Part shown: positions 43,418-50,935 of the stretch, piece after piece
Layout of the letters: each line of letters opens with the position of its first letter
How positions within the stretch are numbered: position 1 is the first letter of the stretch
Assembly: GCA_910587915.1 (NCBI GenBank)
Contig: CAJUOB010000005.1
Location: 1-64,000, forward strand
Length of the DNA stretch: 64,000 nt
Direction: 5' to 3'
Source: an uncultured Muribaculaceae bacterium
GTDB taxonomy: Bacteria > Bacteroidota > Bacteroidia > Bacteroidales > Muribaculaceae
The notes under the pieces: generated by a model
The model's input: the letters and a program-made list of their open reading frames with translations, nothing else
Database searches by the model: none
What the model was told of the DNA's origin: nothing
Translations under genes and position numbers: made by a program

Positions 43418-43483
43418 TGGGTCTGCTAAGCGAACAACAATAGCGTCCGCATTGTTAGCAAGGGTAGAAAAAGTCATCGCATT

Positions 43484-44011
43484 ATGAAAATCACTCGCTA
43501 TATGAGGGCCGCGGGAGCATGCGCCCTACTTTCGGCCATGGCACTTGCGCCATCGGAAATGAACGCACAGACACACCGTGGCGAAAAATCGTTCGGCCCG
43601 CGTGCGGGCTATGTGTCGCGCAACGAGTCGGGACTTGCCGGGCTCGTTTTCCAGTATTCATTCTCGGAGCACGTGCGCATAGCACCTTCGGTCGACATAA
43701 TTTTCCGCCACCGCGACAAGGATGGATTTGCAGTGAATGCCGACATGCACTTTCCGTTTGCGTTCGCATCGGGGCGTGCTGCGTTCTACCCTCTGGCAGG
43801 TTTCAATTTCACCTCATGGGGTCTGCACAACATCGATCATGCCAGCGGAAAGGATGTAACATCGCATTCAACAAGCGCCGGCCTTAACATGGGAGCAGGA
43901 GTGGAGCTGCGATGCACATCGTCGCTCAAGCTCGGTCTCGAGGCGCGCTATACTTTGATGCGCCACTACCCAACGGCAGTGGTATGCGCATCGATTGCAT
44001 ACGTATTCTAA
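43484..44011 (+). CDS. small outer-membrane beta-barrel protein
   Basis: The 175-residue product has a signal peptide ending M-N-A-Q and a mature part of alternating strands (G-P-R-A-G-Y-V, V-F-Q-Y-S-F-S-E-H-V-R-I-A-P-S-V-D-I-I-F, G-A-G-V-E-L-R). It closes with I-A-Y-V-F, an aromatic C terminus typical of 8-stranded barrels assembled by BAM. The S-F-G-P-R-A-G-Y pattern fits the outer-membrane beta-barrel (OmpA/OmpW-like) families of Bacteroidales. Specific function is unknown. It stands alone, with inverted repeats following. Confidence 0.75.
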   Translation: MKITRYMRAAGACALLSAMALAPSEMNAQTHRGEKSFGPRAGYVSRNESGLAGLVFQYSFSEHVRIAPSVDIIFRHRDKDGFAVNADMHFPFAFASGRAAFYPLAGFNFTSWGLHNIDHASGKDVTSHSTSAGLNMGAGVELRCTSSLKLGLEARYTLMRHYPTAVVCASIAYVF

Positions 44012-44038
44012 TTTTACAGTTAAAAAGTCAAGAAGTTG

Positions 44039-44090
44039 AAAAAGTTAAGATAATAGCTCTGTTGTGACAATACCATTATCTCAACTTTTT
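44039..44090 (+). terminator. inverted repeat with T-run after barrel gene
   Basis: AAAAAGTTAAGATAAT pairs with ATTATCTCAACTTTTT (one mismatch) across about 20 bases, with the stem itself ending in T residues. It probably ends the barrel transcript. Confidence 0.6.
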
Positions 44091-44124
44091 TACTTTCTTC
44101 ACTTCATTAATTTCGTTAACATAA

Positions 44125-44159
44125 ACGGAGTTGAGATGTCATCATTATCTCAACTCCGT
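44125..44159. repeat. 13-base perfect inverted repeat sharing sequence with the preceding hairpin
   Basis: ACGGAGTTGAGAT pairs with ATCTCAACTCCGT around a 9-base loop. The ATTATCTCAACT half is also present in the hairpin at 44039-44090, so the two structures are related copies. There is no T-run. Confidence 0.6.
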
Positions 44160-44219
44160 CAACTTCTTAACGACTTTATCTTTATTATCGCGCCCGCCCA
44201 CGCCTGAACGCGAAAAGAA

Positions 44220-45233
44220 TCAGCACTCTACACGGGCATACGGCACGGCTGAATATGGGCAGAAATCCGAATCGCGATACTTGAAGTAGCCGGCTATAGC
44301 CACCATGGCGGCATTGTCGGTGGTGAAACGGCGCTCGGGGATAAAGGCTTTAATTCCACGGCGGGCGCACATATCGGCTACAGCCTGTCGCACACCGTTG
44401 TTCGCCGATACACCGCCACCTATTGCCACTGTCGTGACACCGGTCGCATCTACAGCCTTCTCGAGCTTATTCATGAGTATACCTACAATGGCCGACTGCA
44501 AGGATGCGGCCAGATCGGCACGATGGTGCTCTATGAAATCGGGATCGGTGCGGAGATTATCGCGAAGAGTATACAGGAATGAGGTTTTAAGCCCACTGAA
44601 GCTGTAATCGAGGCCTTGTATGCGCGGGCGAGCAAAACGGAATGCATCAGGATTTCCTTCGGCAGCGAGGCGATCGATATGCGGTCCACCGGGATATGGC
44701 AGACCCATCACCTTGGCGCACTTGTCGAAAGCCTCACCGGCAGCATCGTCGATAGTGCGTCCGATAATCTCCATATCACGTGGTCCACGCACCATTATAA
44801 GCTGAGAGTTGCCACCGGATACCAACATGCACAGATAGGGGAACTGCGGCACTTCATCGTCGGCGTTCTCGCGGATAAAGTGTGCCAGCACGTGCGCATG
44901 CAGATGGTTTACGTCGACCATGGGAATACGCAGTCCCAAGGACAATCCTTTGGCAAAACTCGTGCCGACAAGCAACGATCCTATCAGGCCCGGTCCTCGC
45001 GTAAATGCGATGGCGCTCAGGTCGCGACGGTCGATACCGGCACGACGGATGGCAGCGTCGACCACAGGCACGATATTCTGCTGATGGGCACGCGAAGCAA
45101 GCTCGGGCACCACACCGCCATATTCCTCGTGGACAGACTGCGACGCTATGACATTAGAAAGAAGCAAACCGCCGTCGGTAATGACGGCGGCGCTTGTATC
45201 GTCGCAACTGGATTCTATTCCAAGTATATACAT
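44220..45233 (-). CDS. tsaD: tRNA N6-adenosine threonylcarbamoyltransferase
   Basis: The 337-residue ASKHA-fold enzyme transfers the threonylcarbamoyl group to A37 of tRNAs reading ANN codons, working with TsaB, TsaE and TsaC. It begins with G-I-E-S-S-C-D-D-T-S. The metal ligands are in H-L-H-A-H (His110, His114), the nucleotide loop is L-V-S-G-G-N-S-Q-L, and G-G-V-S-A-N-N-G-V-R lies near the C terminus. Length is standard. It stands alone on the minus strand; partner genes are not in the window. Confidence 0.96.
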   Translation of the reverse strand: MYILGIESSCDDTSAAVITDGGLLLSNVIASQSVHEEYGGVVPELASRAHQQNIVPVVDAAIRRAGIDRRDLSAIAFTRGPGLIGSLLVGTSFAKGLSLGLRIPMVDVNHLHAHVLAHFIRENADDEVPQFPYLCMLVSGGNSQLIMVRGPRDMEIIGRTIDDAAGEAFDKCAKVMGLPYPGGPHIDRLAAEGNPDAFRFARPRIQGLDYSFSGLKTSFLYTLRDNLRTDPDFIEHHRADLAASLQSAIVGILMNKLEKAVDATGVTTVAIGGGVSANNGVRQAVADMCARRGIKAFIPERRFTTDNAAMVAIAGYFKYRDSDFCPYSAVPYARVEC

Positions 45234-45250
45234 TCCTATAGTTATGAATT

Positions 45251-45345
45251 TTGAATTATGAATTATGGACTATGAATACCCGATGTATGCGCAGAGGCCA
45301 AAATACATTCAATTCATAATTCATAACACATAATTCATAATTAAT
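45251..45345. repeat. AT-rich inverted and direct repeats (TTCATAA units)
   Basis: TTGAATTATGAATTATG at 45251-45267 is matched on the opposite strand by CATAATTCATAATT at 45329-45342, and the right arm contains further ATTCATAATTCATAA copies (from 45311). The element fills the gap between tsaD and the peptidase gene and resembles the AT-rich dispersed repeats seen in Bacteroidetes intergenic regions. Confidence 0.55.
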
Positions 45346-47549
45346 CAAAGAACGATTTTGCGAGTAGCAGTACGACTGCCATCGGCAGATGCGCGGAGCA
45401 CATACACACCCTTGGCAAGCCCATCGGTCGACAGCTGAGCGGTATCGCCATCGGACGACACAGACGCAGCCAGTGCACCCCCGACAGTATAGAGCTGCAC
45501 AGCCACAGTCGACGCCCCGGCAGCAAACACCTCGCACACACCACCAGATACTGCGATATCAAAGTTGTCATCGCCAGCTACAGCTATATTGCCAATACCA
45601 GAAGTCGCACGTTTCTTGACTTCGCGGATGCCAGGGTGAGCCTTAATTTTGCCGGCCCCCCATCTGGTATCGAGGGTGTATATACCATCGGTAGAAGCGG
45701 TGCTTGCAAGAATATCGCGGGCTGTATCCACGGTAAGATTTGGGTCGGCTTCAAGCCAAAGAGCCATAACGCCAGTAACAAAGGGACACGCCATTGAGGT
45801 GCCTTGCATCGAGCCCCAATAGTATGTTGTACCATTGGTCGTAGCAGTAGCCACAAGATCATATATGCCAGAATTTCCTGCGGCAACATAGGGACTACTG
45901 AAAGAAGACAAGATAGCCATGCCGGGGGCTGTGATATGCGGCATCTTACGACCATCTATGAGATCACCCCACGATGAAAATTCAGAAATAGCTCCTAACG
46001 CAGCCCCCGAAGTGTACGATATGGGGCCAACACCAAGATGAGTGTACCATTCGTTACGTGTATTATAGGAACCAACCACAATAGTACGCATTCCACAAGC
46101 AAGATCGCTGATAGAACCATTCATATCGGGAATATCGATTCCTGGAAGCATGCTGGATGCGAAATATGTATCAGCATTGCCATAGACATCGACGCGGACA
46201 TCCTCTCCACCCTCAATCATGAGGCCAAGCAGATACTTGCCATCATTTGCAGAAGTAGCAGCAAGGTTATTCGGAGATACATATACCTGATAACGGCGAT
46301 TAATAGCATTAAGGCCAGCCCGCAAAGTTGCCGAACCAGTGAAATTAGCCTTTATAAAGGCCTCATCATCCGATCCTCCAGCACCAACGTTGACTGTTGC
46401 AGAATTTTTGCTGGACACCTTCGCCATGATTTCACCCGTAGTCGCATCGACTGCCACTATACTAACAGTAAACGCATCGGCAGTAGAACTCCATACGTCC
46501 ACTGGCTTGGTTGCACGGTTACGGTTGAAAAGTACTGTGAGTTTTTTATCAGTAGAAGAGAAAGTCTTACCGGCATGGCAAGCTATGTCGCCGTCGTTAC
46601 CGGCCGCAACAACGATGATAGCACCGGTCTCGTCTGCAATCTGATCGAGCGCACGCACATCTGCCGTCGTACCGTCGTGAGCTCCAATATTATTACCGAG
46701 TGACAGATTTATAGCAATAGGTTTACCCTGCGAACGGGCATAGTTGGCGAGTCGGCGTGTACCTTCGACAATGGCCGATGTAGCGAGCGAACCGGCACCA
46801 ATTGCTATTTCAGCCTCAGGAGCGACACCATAATATGGAATAGTAGTCTGCATTACGCCTTTACTGTCATAGTAGGTACCCGCACCATTGTATGCACCGG
46901 CCATTATACCGGCCACATGTGTTCCATGACTTTCACCGGCATCATCTGTAAGTGCACCGGGAGCATTGTCGCCATAATATTCCTGATAGCCGGAAGTTGT
47001 ACGCAGATAGTATTTCAGACGATTCTCCGATCCGTCGGCTGTAAACCAGTTGATATGTGCGGGATCGAAACCTGTATCATAGATTGCAGCAATCACGCCC
47101 GTGCCCTTATAGGGTCGCCTTTGACCAATTCTATCTCCAAGATTTGAGCCTGCATGCACGCGATCGACGTCACCGTTATCGACCGTACGCGCATTATCCA
47201 TCATAGTTGATGCAATCTTACCGAAAGACATGGTCACGACCTCAGCATTCTCGCTAAACTGTTCAAGCTGATCGACCGGGATATCAACTGTTATGAAGTT
47301 GGATGATACCTGAAAGTATTCATAAGGCATATCGGCTGGAATAGATCCGTCGGTTTCGACAAGCACCTTCACCGTAGCCTCTCCACCACGAGAAATCGGA
47401 GCCATAAAGACGGCTTTTTCAACGGCCTTGTCGAGAGTGCCTGCACGATAGGAATCGAGCACAGCCTGACTGGCAAAATCGATTTTACCGCCGGCAAACG
47501 CAGAAGGCGCCAAGCCCAAAAAGATAGGTATGAGGTAGATTTTTTTCAT
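45345..47549 (-). CDS. S8 subtilisin-family peptidase with T9SS tail
   Basis: The 734-residue exported protease has a signal peptide ending A-F-A-G, a short propeptide-like region, and a subtilisin domain with Asp158 (Y-D-T-G), His208 (S-H-G-T-H-V-A-G), oxyanion Asn318 (A-A-G-N-D) and Ser585 (G-T-S-M-A-C-P). About 150 residues inserted between Asn318 and the Ser motif form a beta-rich domain, as in cell-envelope proteases. The last ~65 residues are a T9SS tail (L-Y-T-V-G-G-A ... G-L-A-K-G-V-Y-V-L). It should act outside the cell on proteins or peptides. It has its own promoter and lies just downstream of the SusC/SusD/lipoprotein operon, which suggests peptide scavenging. Confidence 0.9.
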   Translation of the reverse strand: MKKIYLIPIFLGLAPSAFAGGKIDFASQAVLDSYRAGTLDKAVEKAVFMAPISRGGEATVKVLVETDGSIPADMPYEYFQVSSNFITVDIPVDQLEQFSENAEVVTMSFGKIASTMMDNARTVDNGDVDRVHAGSNLGDRIGQRRPYKGTGVIAAIYDTGFDPAHINWFTADGSENRLKYYLRTTSGYQEYYGDNAPGALTDDAGESHGTHVAGIMAGAYNGAGTYYDSKGVMQTTIPYYGVAPEAEIAIGAGSLATSAIVEGTRRLANYARSQGKPIAINLSLGNNIGAHDGTTADVRALDQIADETGAIIVVAAGNDGDIACHAGKTFSSTDKKLTVLFNRNRATKPVDVWSSTADAFTVSIVAVDATTGEIMAKVSSKNSATVNVGAGGSDDEAFIKANFTGSATLRAGLNAINRRYQVYVSPNNLAATSANDGKYLLGLMIEGGEDVRVDVYGNADTYFASSMLPGIDIPDMNGSISDLACGMRTIVVGSYNTRNEWYTHLGVGPISYTSGAALGAISEFSSWGDLIDGRKMPHITAPGMAILSSFSSPYVAAGNSGIYDLVATATTNGTTYYWGSMQGTSMACPFVTGVMALWLEADPNLTVDTARDILASTASTDGIYTLDTRWGAGKIKAHPGIREVKKRATSGIGNIAVAGDDNFDIAVSGGVCEVFAAGASTVAVQLYTVGGALAASVSSDGDTAQLSTDGLAKGVYVLRASADGSRTATRKIVL

Positions 47550-47577
47550 GTATTTGTGTGATAACGAATGACAGTGG

Positions 47578-47609
47578 CAAATTTAGCTATAATAAGTATA
47601 AAACGCAAC
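47578..47609 (-). promoter_or_regulatory. Bacteroidetes promoter of the peptidase (TTG - 20 - TAAATTTG)
   Basis: On the minus strand GTTG (47609-47606) and TAAATTTG (47585-47578) are 20 bases apart. The -33 box overlaps the foot of the terminator hairpin of the preceding operon, so ending one transcript and starting the next share the same bases. Confidence 0.6.
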
Positions 47610-47638
47610 AATGGCCGTGTTTATTGCACGGCCATTGT
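47608..47638 (-). terminator. 12-base perfect hairpin ending the second SusCD operon
   Basis: ACAATGGCCGTG pairs with CACGGCCATTGT around a 7-base loop. On the minus strand it follows the lipoprotein gene stop by about 30 bases. The T-run after it is weak. Confidence 0.75.
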
Positions 47639-47669
47639 TATATTTAAGAGTGTTAAAATCTATTTTAAC

Positions 47670-49226
47670 TTATTTGAGCGAACAGTTCGACTTTGATACC
47701 TGAATACGTCTTTGATTAAGCACTTTGGGAGCTCCAGCCTGAATGAATCGCTTTACAGCCTGTGTCTCGGCATCCTCACCACCTTCGGTCTTAACGGCAG
47801 AATTAAGATCGAGTATAGTCGGAGTTGCTGCTTCAGGATAATCTACCTCGGGGGTAAATACATTCTCTATCTCTCCAGTCTCAAGATTAAAGACAATTCC
47901 AGCGGCGTCGTTCTTACCAAAGGCGATCACACCATCTTTGAATGTACCGTAATAGCCATCGGCCTTAACTTCAGCCTCTGTCATATCTGCGTAATTAAGC
48001 AAATAGCAACCCAAAGAAGAAACATACAGTGGCTTAGTTGGTCCAAAGCCAAATACAGTTTCTGTTTCTTCAATCAGCACAAAGTCAGGATCGGCGACAG
48101 AGAAATTCAGATAAGTAGGAACAGCAGGGGCTACGTCTGTAAGACCAGATTCAGGTCCCCAGGGATTGACAACACGATAAAAATCATCCTGAAGGAGACT
48201 CTTTTCAACAAGAACCTTGTACTTGTTATCCTTCTGATCAATAACAATCGGGCTTAGGAGACCGTCGGTGAAGTCGCACATACCAACTTCTTCCCATTCC
48301 GGTTCATCTTCATAGCCAGGAAGCACCACCTTGAATTCACCACTCAGGTTACCATAATAGAGCGAGGGTAGTTTACTTTCCACTGTAACAAGCATGGACT
48401 GAACTGGCATTTTAATAATACCCTTTTCAATTGTACCGCAATTGCCAGCCTTGATCTGCTCATCAAGTGTGCTACCATTCTGCATATTATGGTATGCCAT
48501 CGACGACACATAAAGTTCGCCAGCACCCCAGTTTAATCCCTGCCAGGCAGCTTCAACATATACACCTTTCGGACTTGTAGCATTTATCACCATATAGCAT
48601 TCCTCTTCTGCATAATCACCAGGAGCATTATATGGATAGGAAGGACCATAGGGATACACAAGACGATATATACCATCAATAGTCGGGTGCTGCTGAATCT
48701 TCACCTCATAAGTGGTAACCGGCACATTATAGAATGTAGTAAGAAGATCCTCTCGATAAATGCCGATCGATTCATTCTCAGGGAAGTCACGCCAAGGCAG
48801 GTAGAGGATGTCGATTTCGAATTCACCATAGCTATAAGGAGTATTCTCTATACCATCGAGCCAAAGCTTCATGGTATAGTGTTGATTCACCTCTACATTG
48901 CTGAGATCGTACTTTACTTGGAAAGTAACAGTGCCAATACCGTCGGCAAATTCCACCGAAGAAGGAATTTCGAAAGGATTGTCGGGAGAAACCGACGAAT
49001 TGATGGTCAGAGTAGCTGCGCCATTGCTGTTAGCACGGGCGACAGTTACATTGAACGAATTTGTTCCATCAACCAAAGACTGCGAAGTCAGGTTAGTGGT
49101 GGGGAAATAGTATTCGGTAACTGGGGCCGGCTCAGCAGGCTGATACTCCACCTCATCGATACAAGCCGTAAAACCGACAAGTAGCGAACCGAGAGCCAAC
49201 GACAGTAATATATTGTTGAATTTCAT
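47670..49226 (-). CDS. surface-type lipoprotein of second SusCD operon (SusE/F position)
   Basis: The 518-residue lipoprotein has lipobox F-T-A-C (Cys22) followed by I-D-E-V-E-Y. The mature part begins with a DUF-type immunoglobulin-like domain (F-N-V-T-V-A-R near residue 57), then mostly beta-strands with many aromatic residues (Y-R-L-V-Y-P-Y-G-P-S-Y-P-Y, Y-R-V-V-N-P-W-G-P-E). No enzyme motif is visible. Its place as third gene after SusC and SusD is where SusE/SusF-like binding proteins sit, so it probably binds the same cargo at the surface. It is 36 bases after the SusD gene. I do not recognise the exact family. Confidence 0.75.
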   Translation of the reverse strand: MKFNNILLSLALGSLLVGFTACIDEVEYQPAEPAPVTEYYFPTTNLTSQSLVDGTNSFNVTVARANSNGAATLTINSSVSPDNPFEIPSSVEFADGIGTVTFQVKYDLSNVEVNQHYTMKLWLDGIENTPYSYGEFEIDILYLPWRDFPENESIGIYREDLLTTFYNVPVTTYEVKIQQHPTIDGIYRLVYPYGPSYPYNAPGDYAEEECYMVINATSPKGVYVEAAWQGLNWGAGELYVSSMAYHNMQNGSTLDEQIKAGNCGTIEKGIIKMPVQSMLVTVESKLPSLYYGNLSGEFKVVLPGYEDEPEWEEVGMCDFTDGLLSPIVIDQKDNKYKVLVEKSLLQDDFYRVVNPWGPESGLTDVAPAVPTYLNFSVADPDFVLIEETETVFGFGPTKPLYVSSLGCYLLNYADMTEAEVKADGYYGTFKDGVIAFGKNDAAGIVFNLETGEIENVFTPEVDYPEAATPTILDLNSAVKTEGGEDAETQAVKRFIQAGAPKVLNQRRIQVSKSNCSLK

Positions 49227-49262
49227 ATCCGAAACGTTATTAAATGCTATAATAGCTTATTA

Positions 49263-50912
49263 TTATTTTTGGGCGCCAAGAGAAGGATATACCTGCGAAG
49301 GATCAGGATTATTCCACTGACGAACCAAGGCGTTGTTATTACCCTCTGTCTGAACAATAACATAGTTCATCCATGCCGGGCGTGTTGTGGTGTTGAACTG
49401 GGCATCTTCAGGCCAGTTGGTGCCATCATAGTAGCGAGTGACAGGTTTGTTGAGGCGCTTGTAATCGAAAAGTATGATACCCTCGCCGAAGAACTCCATA
49501 CGCTTCTGCAGGAAGATCTCGTCGACAACAGCATCGGTCGAAGAAGCAGCACAAGCATATGTGGAATAACGATAGGTCTTCATGAAGTTTTCAATTGCAG
49601 CTTTGCCGTCGCCTACACTTGTATGTGCCTTGGCTTCAGCTTCGATGAAGTACATCTCTTCAACACGCATCAAAGGCCAAGCTACAGTAGCTGCCACATT
49701 TGAATTAATCATGTTACCTTCACCCGGTTTGAACTTAAGCGAAGAATAGGGAGTAAGGATTACAGGAGCGTCACCCTGAACCATCACGCTTTCAAGAGCC
49801 TGACGATTGATGAAGTTTTCCTTACCTGCAAGAGCTGAGCCCTCCGGAGCCACAAAGGTCAGTTTACGGAAGTCATCATTGCTGATGGACTCATACAGTC
49901 TACGGTCGATCATCACGAACGGTTCTGCGGAAGAATAGCCTAACTTGAATTCGTTAGACATCCACGAAGCCCAGTTGATAATGCCTGTTTTCACCTGGTC
50001 GTCTTCAGTTACAAGCTGCTCGCAAAGCATCCACGAAGGAGTCGAAGCAGTATTGAAGCCAGTCTTGGTATCGAGCCACTGTTCTTTGGTAGTAGGTGCA
50101 CCACCATGCTCGTTTATTGCCTTACGGGCATACTCTGCAGCCATCTGGTAGTTCTCGTCCCACATATAAGCACGGGCCTTGAGACCATATACAACAGCGA
50201 GGTCAGGCATAGTCTTCGACGGACGTGTAGACTTAACGATATATGTTTCGGCAGCGGTGAGGTCGTCAATGATGAATTTCATCATATCCTCATGTTTAGC
50301 ACGGGGATTTTCGCGCGCTTCCGATTCGGTCATCGACTCAGTAACGATAGGAACAGTAAGTCCTGTCGGATTATTACCATAGCTATTAGAGGCCTCTGTA
50401 CCATCAGTAGGAAGATATTCGAACATGCGTGCCATGTCGAGATAGAACAACGCACGGAATGCATAACCGGCACCCAGATAATAGAGCTGGAGATCGCTCG
50501 CGCTTTCCGGATTGACAGAACCGATGGTAAGGTTTGCGGCCTGCACAAGCTGTGTGTATGTATTCCAGATCACCTGAGGAAAAATTTTTCCTTCATCCTG
50601 CGCTTTATTCACAATCCAGTCAGTGTACCAGTTATAGCCAGAAGCAATAACAGGCATATCACCAGTCATGACGTCGCGGATATGCATCATCGAGCCATAT
50701 CCCCAGTCATAGTGGAGACCATCATCGCCAAGGACGAAAACTTCATTCATCTTCGCCGGCATACCGAGAGCAAACGAAGCTGTCGCATTAGGAGAACTCG
50801 TCACCTGATCCTGCGTAACAGTCGATGTCGGGAAAGTCTCCTCAATACAGCCGGTAAGCGTCGACACAGCACCGGCAATAACTGCCAGAAGAGGCAAATA
50901 TATCTTTTTCAT
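49263..50912 (-). CDS. SusD/RagB-type surface lipoprotein (second pair)
   Basis: The 549-residue lipoprotein has lipobox L-T-G-C (Cys22) followed by I-E-E-T-F-P. SusD-fold features include G-A-G-Y-A-F-R-A-L-F-Y-L-D-M-A-R-M-F-E, D-L-T-A-A-E-T-Y-I, V-Y-G-L-K-A-R-A-Y-M, and the later R-V-E-E-M-Y-F-I-E-A-E-A-K-A-H and K-R-M-E-F-F-G-E-G-I-I-L-F-D-Y-K-R-L-N. It sits 23 bases after its SusC and should act as the substrate-binding lid. It is clearly different in sequence from the first SusD of the window, so the two systems take up different cargo. Confidence 0.93.
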   Translation of the reverse strand: MKKIYLPLLAVIAGAVSTLTGCIEETFPTSTVTQDQVTSSPNATASFALGMPAKMNEVFVLGDDGLHYDWGYGSMMHIRDVMTGDMPVIASGYNWYTDWIVNKAQDEGKIFPQVIWNTYTQLVQAANLTIGSVNPESASDLQLYYLGAGYAFRALFYLDMARMFEYLPTDGTEASNSYGNNPTGLTVPIVTESMTESEARENPRAKHEDMMKFIIDDLTAAETYIVKSTRPSKTMPDLAVVYGLKARAYMWDENYQMAAEYARKAINEHGGAPTTKEQWLDTKTGFNTASTPSWMLCEQLVTEDDQVKTGIINWASWMSNEFKLGYSSAEPFVMIDRRLYESISNDDFRKLTFVAPEGSALAGKENFINRQALESVMVQGDAPVILTPYSSLKFKPGEGNMINSNVAATVAWPLMRVEEMYFIEAEAKAHTSVGDGKAAIENFMKTYRYSTYACAASSTDAVVDEIFLQKRMEFFGEGIILFDYKRLNKPVTRYYDGTNWPEDAQFNTTTRPAWMNYVIVQTEGNNNALVRQWNNPDPSQVYPSLGAQK

Positions 50913-50935
50913 TTCTATTGAGAGTCCTTATAGTG

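Larger units (their letters stand above)
42934..43483. other. 550-base intergenic region with divergent promoters
   Basis: No convincing gene is seen. The left part is the ~200-base leader of the minus-strand SusC gene; its -7 box is at 43137-43144. The right part carries the plus-strand promoter at 43410-43417. The leader after it can form overlapping stems (TGCTAA/TTAGCA 43424-43460 and AACAAT/ATTGTT 43436-43456). The rest is AT rich. Confidence 0.6.
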
